Source of the DNA: Deltaproteobacteria bacterium
Lineage (GTDB): Bacteria; Myxococcota_C; UBA6777
Assembly: GCA_006226375.1 (NCBI GenBank)
Contig: SBHC01000088.1
Span: 1 to 64,000, forward strand
Length of the DNA: 64,000 bases
Direction: 5' to 3'
Shown here: piece after piece, positions 7,796 to 16,314 of the stretch
How positions within the stretch are numbered: the first letter of the stretch is position 1
How the letters are laid out: each line of letters opens with the position of its first letter
Translations under genes and position numbers: made by a program
The notes under the pieces: model-generated
Told to the model about the DNA's origin: nothing
The model's input: only the letters and a program-made list of their open reading frames with translations
The model's database searches: none

Positions 7796-9274
7796 ATGAT
7801 ACGTTTTGGTTTGGTATGTGTAACGCTAGTTTTGGTTTGCGGTGCCTGGTTCCAGGGCTGTGGGGTTCCACCGAACCCGCCGATAGAAACAGGCTCCAAC
7901 GAAGTGGCAACATCATCAGAGTCAACCACAGGACAAACAGAACCAGCCCAAGATGCAGGAGATACGGAAACATCAGCCCCAGACACAGCGCAACAAGATG
8001 CTCCTGTTTCTGATGCAGCGGAGGCTGAAATCCCCACACCAGACTTTGAAGAAGCAGAGCCTCCTGCTCCGGTCCTTGATGCAGGGCCGTCGGAACCCGC
8101 AACCCCCGATCAAGCACCGGGTCCTGAAAGTAACCCTGGGCCTGAAAAAACCTCTGGACCTGAAAGTAACCCTGGGCCTGAAAGATCGCCTGGGCCTGAG
8201 AAAGAGCCCCCCACGATTGTAAACGAATGGGAAGCCTGCGACCCCCATGGAGTAACCAGCAAGAAGATCATTCAGTGTGCTGCAGGTCTCAGCTGTGTCC
8301 GGTTTGATGTAGGAAGCCAACGTATGTGGCGATGTCACCAAACGTCTTGCTCTCTGAGCTCGACCAACACATGTAGAACCAGAAACACCGGTTGCGCCAA
8401 GCACCCTCTGAACAACCTGACCGTTTGTTTTCAAACCTCCTGCCGAAGCGATAAGGATTGCAAAGGTACAGGCTACCTCTGTGAAAATTACAACCGGACC
8501 AACAACATCAAGGACAAAGAAGGCACCCATTGTATGGCCGGCACAGTTGTCCCCAAAGAAAATATGTACATTGTAACGCAGTCCAAGCTTTATCGAATCC
8601 AGCATGACCCTCGGCCCGCCATCAACAACCAGACACCACGTGGCTGGCCGATCGAGGCAGGATACAGTTATGCGAAAACAACGGTGGATGGAGAGGGCTA
8701 TGTGTACTCCATTTCAAGCACTGGAACACTCTATGTCTCCCAACACAAGAGCAACGCCAAAACCTCTTCGGACTGGCATTTCAAGAAGCGCAAGCTCGGC
8801 ACAGGATGGGGTTTCCCGACGGTCTTAGCCGGAGGCAATGGTATCTTGTACACCATTCAAAAGTCTGGAGATTTGCTTTACTATCGACATAGCCTACCGC
8901 CCACAGGTACAAGCTCATGGAAGGTTTCAGGCAAAACAATTGGAACAGGCTGGGACACCTTTGCGAAAGTCATCGCAGGCCGCGATCGGGTCTTGTACGC
9001 GGTCACCAAAACAGGAGAACTTTGGTATTTCCGACATGCCCCAGAGCCCACAAGCAACAACAGCTGGGAAGTGGTACGAAACCAAATAGGAACAGGCTGG
9101 GACACGTTCCGGCATGTGATAGCAGGCGGAAAGCGTGACATCTATGCCATCGACAAAAGCGGGAACCTCTACTATTATCGGCACAAATACGACCCCAAAA
9201 GTGCCAGCGATTGGGAGATAAAGAAGAGAAAGCTGGGAACGGGCTGGAACTACACCCAGATCTTCGGTGGGTAA
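7796..9274 (+). CDS. Lipoprotein with tachylectin-2-type beta-propeller
   Basis: A 492-residue protein. The ATG at 7796 is preferred over GTG 7793 because AAAAGGAG (7782-7789) is then 6 bases away. The signal peptide ends in a lipobox-like WFQGC. Residues ~25-140 are an acidic Pro/Glu linker that includes a 12-residue repeat (GPESNPGPE) duplicated as a 36-bp DNA repeat at 8123-8184. A Cys-rich stretch (~145-230) follows. The C-terminal half has at least four ~47-residue blades with the signature LGTGW...VxAG...LYxxxxSGxLyYyRH, typical of tachylectin-type carbohydrate-binding propellers. It is probably surface-exposed and could bind GlcNAc-like sugars (inference). It is preceded by a sigma54 promoter and followed after ~80 bases by the SBBP lipoprotein. 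Confidence 0.88.
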   Translation: MIRFGLVCVTLVLVCGAWFQGCGVPPNPPIETGSNEVATSSESTTGQTEPAQDAGDTETSAPDTAQQDAPVSDAAEAEIPTPDFEEAEPPAPVLDAGPSEPATPDQAPGPESNPGPEKTSGPESNPGPERSPGPEKEPPTIVNEWEACDPHGVTSKKIIQCAAGLSCVRFDVGSQRMWRCHQTSCSLSSTNTCRTRNTGCAKHPLNNLTVCFQTSCRSDKDCKGTGYLCENYNRTNNIKDKEGTHCMAGTVVPKENMYIVTQSKLYRIQHDPRPAINNQTPRGWPIEAGYSYAKTTVDGEGYVYSISSTGTLYVSQHKSNAKTSSDWHFKKRKLGTGWGFPTVLAGGNGILYTIQKSGDLLYYRHSLPPTGTSSWKVSGKTIGTGWDTFAKVIAGRDRVLYAVTKTGELWYFRHAPEPTSNNSWEVVRNQIGTGWDTFRHVIAGGKRDIYAIDKSGNLYYYRHKYDPKSASDWEIKKRKLGTGWNYTQIFGG

Positions 9275-9355
9275 GGAGAAACGCCTGAGCCTCTCTTGAG
9301 CATTGAGGGAAAATACAGTAGCCTACACAAGCTCCTGTCAGGTAAAGGAAAAGGG

Positions 9356-11041
9356 ATGACACGAAAGCCACTTGGGACCATTGGACTTTGGCTCATTGCA
9401 TGTATGATGCAATGCTTGTGCTGGTCCTGTACCCCCCTTCGCTTTGTCCCTTGCCAAACAGACTCCGCATGCAAAGCTGGCGAGAAGTGCGTGGCAGGAG
9501 GCTGTATCCAAGCCGACTGCTCCAACAACTTTGAAACTCGCCCTTGTTACTCTGCCTCGCAAAACACGGCGGGTGTAGGGCCTTGCCAAGCTGGTGTCTC
9601 CACGTGTGTAAATGGTCAGTGGAGCGCCTGTGAAGGAGAGACCCTCCCCCAAACCGAAGTTTGCGACGGCAAAGACAACGACTGCGATGGAAGCGTCGAC
9701 GAAGACATCTCCTGCCCCACCACCTCTTGGGTGGTCGCCAACAGCAGCTTGCAAGAGCTCCGTCCTGTCGCAGCGCTCACAACAACCCAAGGGGAGCTTG
9801 TTGTGTTGCTCACCATCCGGGGCAAAAGCACGCTTGGCTCAACCACTCTGGAAGCCCAAGGTCTCCGTGACATCGTCCTCGCCAAGATGGACAGCGAAGG
9901 GAACTGGCTTTGGGCCAAACATTGGGGCAGCGCAGCCGACGAACTGGGCTACGACCTTGCGCAAGACAGCCAAGGCAATCTCATTCTATCCGGTTCCTTG
10001 AAAGGAAGCCTACAGTTAGGCAACACAACGCTGAGAAGCCGGGGAGGATGGGATTGCTTTGTGGCCAAGTTTGACCCCAACGGCAACCCAGTCTGGGCTG
10101 TCAGCGCCGCAAGCAGACAAGATTGTCTGGCGCACGGTTTGAGCGTAAGCTCCACGAACGAAATCGTCGTGACAGGTTATATCAGAGGCAACACAACCTT
10201 CGGTGCCACCTCAATCATTTATGCAGGAAGCCGCGATGGCTTTGTCGCCAAACTCAGCGAAGACGGGACATGGCTTTGGGCCAAAGGAGTCTACAACAGA
10301 TACATCGACTTTGGCTTTGACGTGAAGATCGACAGCCAAGGCAATGTGTTCCTGGGAGGCTACTTTACATACACCAACCAGTTTGGGACCTATGCCATCA
10401 CGTCAAAAGGGAAATTGGATGTCTTTGTTGCCAAGCTTGATGCCAAGGGTCAATGGCTTTGGGCCCAAAGCTTTGGCAGTGTAGAGGACGACATTCTTCG
10501 CGAAAACAGCCTGGCTCTCGACAAGCAAGGCAACCTCCTCGTTGCAGGAACCTTCCACCAGTCCATTTCGTTGAACTCCAAGATCACTCTCACTTCCAAA
10601 GGAGGACAGGATGGCTTCCTCGCCAAGATGAGTCACGATGGGAAATGGCTTTGGGCGACGCGGTTGGGTGGATTCAAAGAGGACACCGCGGCGTGTGTTT
10701 CTGTCGACAACCAGAGCCATGTGCTGCTTGCAGGAACGTTCAAGGGGCACGCAACCTTTGGCTCCTCCCCATCGCCTTTTGCGCTCAACTCTGAGGGCTC
10801 CGAGAGCGACGGATTTGTTGGGAAGTTGGACGCGAAAGGGAAGTGGCTTTGGGTCCAGCACGCAAGAGGTCCTGCAGGCTCTCAAGCACAAGGACTGGTA
10901 GTAACGAGCGACTCTCAAAACAATATCTTTGCCTTGGGAAACTTCTCTTCTCCCATCACATTTGGCCAAGCTGGACTGGGACAGCGCATTCTAAGCTCTA
11001 CAGAACCTGTCAACTTGTTCGTTTGGAAGATTGTGCCTTAG
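9356..11041 (+). CDS. Lipoprotein with MopE-type motif and SBBP propeller
   Basis: A 561-residue protein from ATG 9356, which has an AAAGGAAAAGGG ribosome region just upstream. An in-frame ATG at 9296 would only add a hydrophilic extension before the signal. The lipobox is CLCWSC (about residue 19). A Cys-rich segment contains the motif CDGKDNDCDGSVDED, a Ca-binding-like repeat frequent in myxobacterial surface proteins such as MopE. From ~residue 130 there are about eight blades of the form FVAKLDxxGxWLWAKxxGS...DSQGNxxLxGxF, the SBBP (seven-bladed propeller-like) repeat. Probably a surface adhesin or binding protein. It is likely cotranscribed with the tachylectin lipoprotein. Its stop overlaps the convergent PEGA gene by 4 bases. 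Confidence 0.87.
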   Translation: MTRKPLGTIGLWLIACMMQCLCWSCTPLRFVPCQTDSACKAGEKCVAGGCIQADCSNNFETRPCYSASQNTAGVGPCQAGVSTCVNGQWSACEGETLPQTEVCDGKDNDCDGSVDEDISCPTTSWVVANSSLQELRPVAALTTTQGELVVLLTIRGKSTLGSTTLEAQGLRDIVLAKMDSEGNWLWAKHWGSAADELGYDLAQDSQGNLILSGSLKGSLQLGNTTLRSRGGWDCFVAKFDPNGNPVWAVSAASRQDCLAHGLSVSSTNEIVVTGYIRGNTTFGATSIIYAGSRDGFVAKLSEDGTWLWAKGVYNRYIDFGFDVKIDSQGNVFLGGYFTYTNQFGTYAITSKGKLDVFVAKLDAKGQWLWAQSFGSVEDDILRENSLALDKQGNLLVAGTFHQSISLNSKITLTSKGGQDGFLAKMSHDGKWLWATRLGGFKEDTAACVSVDNQSHVLLAGTFKGHATFGSSPSPFALNSEGSESDGFVGKLDAKGKWLWVQHARGPAGSQAQGLVVTSDSQNNIFALGNFSSPITFGQAGLGQRILSSTEPVNLFVWKIVP

Positions 11042-12249
11042 CGTAGGCGGAACATCATTGATGTCTTCGTAGACTTGGATGGGGACGAAGGTACATGTTG
11101 GGGTATGGGCTTTCCCCCACCCCATGCAAACATCCCAATCGCAAGACTGGTAGCAGCCCCGCCAATCACAAAGCTAGTGATCGACAAATTACGCATCGTT
11201 GTACTGCGTGAAGAAAGAGCAAACAGCTCATTTTGTCGACTGTCGTTCGCAAACTGCCCTGCGCTGTTGTTGTACTCTTGCGCGGCTTGCTCCCCAAGAA
11301 AGGCAAGAACAACCCCTCCAACCACTCCGGCGACGGCAAGCCCTGCCCCGGTCCAACCCAAACCCAACGAAAGCTTGCGATGAGGTGGCGGCAGCGGAGG
11401 AAGAACCAACCTTGCCATTTGAACGGTACGTTCGGACGTTTCGCCCTGCAACTTAATATCGAGAGTCACAGGCTTGTAGCCTTTCTTTTTCATTGTCACG
11501 TTGTAATGACCCGGAAGGAAACGTCGCTCCAGTGGGGTCTTCCCACGATACGTTTGTGGACCGTTCACAGAGATCGTGGCTCCAGAAGGAAACGAACGAA
11601 GCCGAAACAGCGTGGTTTTCAGCACAAGCGCAACGTTCTGTGTCCAGCGCTTCCTGGCGGATAGCTCCAGAGAGAGACGTTGGGTTCGATACCGTGGCGC
11701 GCGAACACGTAGCTCGCCCTTTCCGGGCAAAACCCGCCATTGAACAGGGGTTTTTCCTTGACGTATCCGACCCAATACATCGACCCACTGAACATGAGCC
11801 TTCGCTGGCTTCGCGACGATACGAAGCGTCACCTCTACTTTGGGGCGAAGGACCTTCAGCTTTGTTAGAATCAGGGAATGCAATCGCTTGGATGGGTTGG
11901 AGTGATAGCTTTGAACATAATAGGTACAAGCTTCGGGCCACTGCTTGTTGAGCTGATGAGCCTGAGCGATGATAAACAAAAGCTTTGCATGGTTCTGTCG
12001 GTGAGCGGCTCTTTGCTTCGCACGTTTCGACTGTTTGATGATATTCTTGTACAGGGCTGAGGCAGCTTTGAAGCGCAGAATCGCAACAGCAAGATTTCCT
12101 TCTTGCGCCAGCTGTTTTCCTTGCTGAACCAAGGCGTTAATCTCTTGTTTGTCGTGTTGGGTTTGTGCATGGGTAGGGGCGGCAAGAACAACCACAAGCA
12201 GTCCAAGGAGCAGCCACCTCCCACTCCATACAAGAACACTCCGTTCCAT
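11038..12249 (-). CDS. TPR/PEGA-domain envelope protein
   Basis: A 403-residue protein starting at ATG 12249 with GGAG 7 bases upstream. It has a signal peptide ending near THAQ. Residues ~30-140 are helical, Ala/Gln-rich and TPR-like. Two PEGA-type beta modules follow, the clearest being FRLRSFPSGATISVNG...YRGKTPLERRFLPGHYNVTMKKKGYKP. A hydrophobic Gly-rich segment (GLGWTGAGLAVAGVVGGVVLAFLG) is a C-terminal transmembrane helix, with a second Gly/Ala hydrophobic stretch nearer the end. PEGA modules are common surface-layer or adaptor domains next to kinases in this phylum. Here the gene diverges from a Ser/Thr kinase, and a related protein sits in the kinase operon at 46 kb. Confidence 0.8.
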   Translation of the reverse strand: MERSVLVWSGRWLLLGLLVVVLAAPTHAQTQHDKQEINALVQQGKQLAQEGNLAVAILRFKAASALYKNIIKQSKRAKQRAAHRQNHAKLLFIIAQAHQLNKQWPEACTYYVQSYHSNPSKRLHSLILTKLKVLRPKVEVTLRIVAKPAKAHVQWVDVLGRIRQGKTPVQWRVLPGKGELRVRAPRYRTQRLSLELSARKRWTQNVALVLKTTLFRLRSFPSGATISVNGPQTYRGKTPLERRFLPGHYNVTMKKKGYKPVTLDIKLQGETSERTVQMARLVLPPLPPPHRKLSLGLGWTGAGLAVAGVVGGVVLAFLGEQAAQEYNNSAGQFANDSRQNELFALSSRSTTMRNLSITSFVIGGAATSLAIGMFAWGGGKPIPQHVPSSPSKSTKTSMMFRLR

Positions 12250-12300
12250 CTCTCATCTCCGACGCCTGGAATGACTTTAAACCTGCATCTCATATCTCGT

Positions 12301-12319
12301 ATGTCATGGCGGATGACAT
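12301..12319. promoter_or_regulatory. 7-bp inverted repeat between PEGA gene and kinase
   Basis: ATGTCAT-GGCGG-ATGACAT is a perfect inverted repeat in the 181-base divergent gap. It starts 52 bases upstream of the PEGA gene and lies 31 bases upstream of the proposed kinase promoter, a suitable place for an operator acting on both genes. Confidence 0.4.
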
Positions 12320-12349
12320 TGTAACAGATTTGTCAAGTTCGTGAGAACC

Positions 12350-12378
12350 TTGCGCCCACAACACCCTCTGTATATAGT
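12350..12378 (+). promoter_or_regulatory. Possible sigma70 promoter for the kinase gene
   Basis: TTGCGC, 17 bases, then TATAGT (12373-12378), inside the AT-rich run TATATAGT. The -10 is good and the -35 moderate. The kinase ATG is 53 bases downstream. This is prediction only. Confidence 0.35.
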
Positions 12379-12430
12379 GGCCCCATCCGGTTCATTGGGC
12401 TGAGGCACAAAGGCTCCAAGGTTTTACGTC

Positions 12431-14005
12431 ATGTCTGTCATCGAACAACAAGACCGCCATCTTCACCGAGAGATCGGGCCGCTAACGCTGGTAGAGAAAA
12501 TCGGAGAGGGAGGATTTGGTTCTGTCTACAAGGCGTTGCATCGACATCTTGGAACCCACTTTGCAGTCAAGATCTCTCATCCAGAGCGTCAGTTTGATCC
12601 CAAAGGCGCCGCTCGATTTGAACGCGAAGCCAAGACCATCGCTCGTCTATCCCACCCCCACATTGTTCGTCTGACTGACTTTGGTTTGCTTGAAGACGGT
12701 ACCCAGTACTTGGTCATGGAATTTTGCGATGGAGAGCCTCTGGAGAAGCGGCTGCTCCAACAGGGCTCTCTTTCCTTTGCACAGTTCCTTGTCTGGATGG
12801 ACGAACTCTGCGATGCGCTTCAGTTCTTGCACGCACAAGGCATTGTTCATCGCGACTTAAAACCTGGGAACGTGTTGCTGGCGAAAGCCCCCAACACGAA
12901 GACATTGCAGGTCAAGCTTTTGGACTTTGGTATCGTCTCCTCCGCCCAGGCAGACACCATCACGCGCTCTGGTGCAACGATAGGCTCACCTGTTTACATG
13001 TCACCCGAGCAAGCATCTGGAAACTCCAAAGATGCGGATGCAAGTTCCGATCTGTACTCCTTGGGTGTGCTTGTCTATGAACTGCTTGTAGGACAGCCTC
13101 CTTTCCACGGCTCAATGACCGACGTTTTGGTTCAACATGTCACCCAACCTCCCCCGCTCTTGGGTGCCACAGCACCAGAATTGAAGTGGGCCAAAGAATT
13201 GGACTCCTTCTTCCAAACAGCAATGGCCAAAGCCAAAGAAGAACGATTCCAAGACGCAGTTTCCTTTGCGCAAGCGCTGAGAGCAGCCCTAGCCGCCCAA
13301 AAGACCCTCACTCCTGAGCAGCGGTTTCCTTTGCGGAGCATCTCTCAGGAGAGCCACTCCGTGAGCCTGGAGCATACAGGCCAAGCGATAGACTCCCAAC
13401 CACCTGAGGAGAAGCCAGAGGTTCCATTCATCGCCTCGCCCCATCCACGACGCCAGCCACCTCGACGAAGGACTGCGGTTCTCTCCGACGACACTCCAAA
13501 GGATAGCCATCGTCGTTCCGTATGGTGGTTGGTTGGTGCGCTCCTCGTGACATCGGCGCTGGGGGCGATAGCATGGTCATTGTTGTTCCCTAGCATCCAG
13601 ACGAACAAGAGCTCTGGTAAGCCAAACAAAGAAGACGTTGGACAAACACCTCCAGCGCCGATTCGTGTCCCCACCCAAAAACGAAAGGGCACGACTCCGA
13701 TAGGACAACGCCAACGTTCGCTGCGTCCCAAAGCCCAGCAAGGCTCCACACAGAAAGCTCCCAGGAAACCTGCAGTTCGGGTCCGGCCGCTACGTGCTTC
13801 TCCTGCCCAACGCTTGCGCACCCGAACAATCCAAGAGCTAGGTTCCAAGGCTTCTTCCACGCAAAGACGTCTTCCGAAACATACCCTTACGCGCAAACCC
13901 CTACGACGTCGGAAGCAACCAATACGACGCCCAACTCCCAGAAGGCGCCCATCCAGCAAGAAACCCCAAAAGCGTTTGTTTGATGTTGATTTTTCTCTGC
14001 GTTAA
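12431..14005 (+). CDS. Hanks-type Ser/Thr protein kinase, membrane-anchored
   Basis: A 524-residue protein. The kinase domain (~18-285) is complete: Gly-loop GEGGFGSV, Lys47 in FAVKI, catalytic loop H140-R141-D142-LKPGN, DFG at 165-167 and an APE-like SPEQ. It should be active and phosphorylate Ser/Thr. A hydrophobic helix (~364-385, WWLVGALLVTSALGAIAWSLL) anchors it. The final ~130 residues are very basic (Arg/Lys/Pro-rich) and end in LFDVDFSLR, predicted outside the membrane. The gene is followed after 85 bases by an FHA-sigma54 activator, suggesting that the kinase supplies the phosphothreonine signal read by an FHA domain (inference). A candidate sigma70 promoter and an inverted repeat lie upstream. 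Confidence 0.92.
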   Translation: MSVIEQQDRHLHREIGPLTLVEKIGEGGFGSVYKALHRHLGTHFAVKISHPERQFDPKGAARFEREAKTIARLSHPHIVRLTDFGLLEDGTQYLVMEFCDGEPLEKRLLQQGSLSFAQFLVWMDELCDALQFLHAQGIVHRDLKPGNVLLAKAPNTKTLQVKLLDFGIVSSAQADTITRSGATIGSPVYMSPEQASGNSKDADASSDLYSLGVLVYELLVGQPPFHGSMTDVLVQHVTQPPPLLGATAPELKWAKELDSFFQTAMAKAKEERFQDAVSFAQALRAALAAQKTLTPEQRFPLRSISQESHSVSLEHTGQAIDSQPPEEKPEVPFIASPHPRRQPPRRRTAVLSDDTPKDSHRRSVWWLVGALLVTSALGAIAWSLLFPSIQTNKSSGKPNKEDVGQTPPAPIRVPTQKRKGTTPIGQRQRSLRPKAQQGSTQKAPRKPAVRVRPLRASPAQRLRTRTIQELGSKASSTQRRLPKHTLTRKPLRRRKQPIRRPTPRRRPSSKKPQKRLFDVDFSLR

Positions 14006-14026
14006 TGGGCTTTGGCCTGCGTTTGC

Positions 14027-14056
14027 TTGACAGCATCCAGGCTCTTTCTCTACCCT
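14027..14056 (+). promoter_or_regulatory. Possible sigma70 promoter for FHA activator gene
   Basis: TTGACA, 18 bases, then TACCCT, 34 bases before the GTG start of the FHA-sigma54 activator. The -35 is a perfect match and the -10 is weak (TAnnnT). It could let the activator be expressed apart from the kinase upstream. Confidence 0.35.
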
Positions 14057-14090
14057 ATCGTTCCATTCCGTTAAGTTTGGGGAACAATAC

Positions 14091-15494
14091 GTGTTAAAGC
14101 GCACTACCTTAATCGAAGAGCATGAGTGGAGCATGGGCTCCGCGCGGTCAGAGACGTTGTCCATGCAGGAAGCCACCGTCGTGGTAACCAAGGGACCGCA
14201 CAAAGGAACCAAAGCTCCATTCAACAGCGACTTGTTCCACATTGGACGAGCCGACTGGTGTGACATCCGACTCCCCGATGACCCTTGGGTCAGCACACAC
14301 CACTGCGAATTGCGCTGGACACCTGACGGCATTGTGGTCCGTGACATGGGCAGCAGCAACGGGATATCGGTCCGTGACATCCGTGTATTTCAAGCCATCC
14401 TCCCCCCCAAAATGCCTCTGCGTTTGGGCAAGTCTGTGTTGGAAGTTCGTGTCCGTTCTCGGACCCAGGATGTTGAGATCCCTTACCAAGACGACGCCCA
14501 CAGTCTGGTGGGTCGCTCCACTGCAATGCGACGCATCTTTGACCTAGGCCGACGCCTCCAACACGAGGACCTCTCTATCCTCTTGTTGGGAGAGACAGGG
14601 ACAGGCAAAAGCTCCATTGCAGAATCGTTTCACAGGCAAAGTCATCGCGCTCCAAAACCTTTTGTGGTCGTCAATTGTGGGGCTGTAGCACCGTCGCTGA
14701 TAGAGTCATCCTTGTTTGGTTACGAAAAAGGCGCATACTCCGGGGCCGACAAGCTCCACAAAGGATACTTTGAGCAAGCCCAGGAAGGCACGCTCTTCCT
14801 GGATGAAGTGGGGGAGTTGCCTTTGGAGTTGCAACCCCGCTTGTTGGATGTATTGGAACGCCAAAAGGTCCGTAGGCTGGGCGCAGAGAACGAGATCGAC
14901 GTGGATGTTCGGGTTATCGCAGCTACCCACAAGAACTTGTGGGATGCTGTAGAACAGGGCTTGTTTCGGGAAGATTTGTATTACCGACTGGCCGTTGTCG
15001 ATTTGCATGTCCCGGCTTTGCGAGAACGAATGGAGGATCTTCCCCTCTTGGTAGACTCGTTGATGGAGAAGCTTGGGGCCAAGGACAAAAACATAACCTT
15101 AACCACGGGCGCACGAAACAAGCTACAATCGTACGTCTGGCCCGGAAACATCCGGCAGCTACGAAATGTCCTCAACCGAGCCATCGCCTTGTCCGATGGC
15201 GTGATAACTCCCGAAGATCTGTCATTGCCTCAAGCAGACTTATCGTCTCCCTCGCAGCAGGAAGAAGCCCTGCCAACCCATTCGTCGACAAACAGCCCTT
15301 TTCCTGAGGATTGGTGGGAGCAATCGTACACTCTCAAAGAGATCCTGGCGATGTCGGAAAAAGCCTTGCTGTTGGAGACACTCGAACGCTACCACTGGAA
15401 CGTAACGCAAACGGCCAAGAAGCTACAGATCTCAAGGGCCTGGGTTTACAACAGACTCAAAAAGTACAACATCGAAACCCCCTCGTTTGATTAG
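14091..15494 (+). CDS. FHA-domain sigma54-dependent transcriptional activator
   Basis: 467 residues from GTG 14091 (ATG 14133 or 14163 are alternatives). Residues ~28-120 are an FHA domain (HIGRADWCDIRLPDDPWVSTHHCEL... GSSNGISV) that would bind phosphothreonine. The AAA+ domain (~140-375) has Walker A GETGTGKS (167-174), Walker B GTLFLDEVGEL and the arginine-finger region RVIAATHKNL. The sigma54-contact loop reads GAYSGA (214-219) in place of GAFTGA. A Fis-type helix-turn-helix closes the protein (NVTQTAKKLQISRAWVYNRLKKY). It has no receiver domain, so control is probably by the upstream Ser/Thr kinase. It is followed 11 bases later by a methyltransferase gene. Confidence 0.93.
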   Translation: MLKRTTLIEEHEWSMGSARSETLSMQEATVVVTKGPHKGTKAPFNSDLFHIGRADWCDIRLPDDPWVSTHHCELRWTPDGIVVRDMGSSNGISVRDIRVFQAILPPKMPLRLGKSVLEVRVRSRTQDVEIPYQDDAHSLVGRSTAMRRIFDLGRRLQHEDLSILLLGETGTGKSSIAESFHRQSHRAPKPFVVVNCGAVAPSLIESSLFGYEKGAYSGADKLHKGYFEQAQEGTLFLDEVGELPLELQPRLLDVLERQKVRRLGAENEIDVDVRVIAATHKNLWDAVEQGLFREDLYYRLAVVDLHVPALRERMEDLPLLVDSLMEKLGAKDKNITLTTGARNKLQSYVWPGNIRQLRNVLNRAIALSDGVITPEDLSLPQADLSSPSQQEEALPTHSSTNSPFPEDWWEQSYTLKEILAMSEKALLLETLERYHWNVTQTAKKLQISRAWVYNRLKKYNIETPSFD

Positions 15495-15505
15495 GAAGTC
15501 GGAGC

Positions 15506-16252
15506 ATGTCGTCGGAGTTTTATGCTGCAGATCTCGCCTATGTGCATGACATGGGATACAGCGAACATGTCCTGGCAGCGGCGGCCAAGGTGCTCTCGTT
15601 GCTCCGGTCAGCCCCGCTGAAATCGGCAAGTATCGTTGATTTGGGTTGTGGCAGCGGCCTGTTGGCAGCCACAGTGGTGCAACGTGGGCACTCGTACTGG
15701 GGCATCGACATCTCGGAGGAGATGGTAGCCATCGCTCGACGCCGGACCCCTCAAGCGACCTTTGTTCAAGGCTCGTTTGTGGACGCCGAGTTGCCTCCGG
15801 CGCACATCGTCACTTCCATTGGAGAATGTCTCAATTATGTCGCCGACCCTGACCATGGAGAAGAGTCGTTGCGGGCTCTCTTCCTACGGGTATGGGACGC
15901 TCTTCATCCGGGAGGTATGTTCCTCTTTGACACCGCTGAACCTGGATTGTTGGGTCCTGAACCTTCGTCACAAAGAATCATCGAAGCCGACGAATGGACA
16001 ATGTTTCTCGACTACACCGAGGACCGACAACAACGAACGCTCACGCGAAACATTCACCTCTTTCGACGCGTCGGAGACCTCTACCGCAAGAGCAAAGAAG
16101 TCCACAAGCTGTGTTTGTATCCCCACGCAGAGGTTGTGGGTTGGCTGGAACAAGTCGGATTCAGCGTCAAAGTATTGCGTCATTACCGGCCAAGCAAACC
16201 GTTTCGCAGCAAGCTTGTGGGTTACCTTGCTAGCAAGCCACAGCGCCGGTAA
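15506..16252 (+). CDS. Class I SAM-dependent methyltransferase
   Basis: A 248-residue protein. Motif I is VDLGCGSGLL (Asp45 onwards), followed by the acidic residue after strand 2 in YWGIDISEEMVAIARRR, and a motif IV-like region IVTSIGECLNYV. This is the Rossmann-fold class I methyltransferase layout (methyltransferase type 11/25 style). The C-terminal part (HAEVVGWLEQVGFSVKVLRHY) is the usual closing segment. The substrate is unknown: small molecule or protein cannot be told apart from the sequence. It starts 11 bases after the FHA-sigma54 activator and is probably cotranscribed. It converges with the next FHA activator gene across 62 bases that lack a clear terminator. Confidence 0.88.
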   Translation: MSSEFYAADLAYVHDMGYSEHVLAAAAKVLSLLRSAPLKSASIVDLGCGSGLLAATVVQRGHSYWGIDISEEMVAIARRRTPQATFVQGSFVDAELPPAHIVTSIGECLNYVADPDHGEESLRALFLRVWDALHPGGMFLFDTAEPGLLGPEPSSQRIIEADEWTMFLDYTEDRQQRTLTRNIHLFRRVGDLYRKSKEVHKLCLYPHAEVVGWLEQVGFSVKVLRHYRPSKPFRSKLVGYLASKPQRR

Positions 16253-16314
16253 CAACAAGGTTGGAAACAAACTCTCCCTGAGATAGCATCCGAAGCAAGC
16301 AAAGGCTCCTCAAG

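Noticed and set aside
14023-14040. GG-N9-GC element resembling a sigma54 site before the first FHA activator
   Set aside because: The doublet spacing is 9, not 10, so it would not be recognised; the sigma70-like TTGACA is the better candidate.
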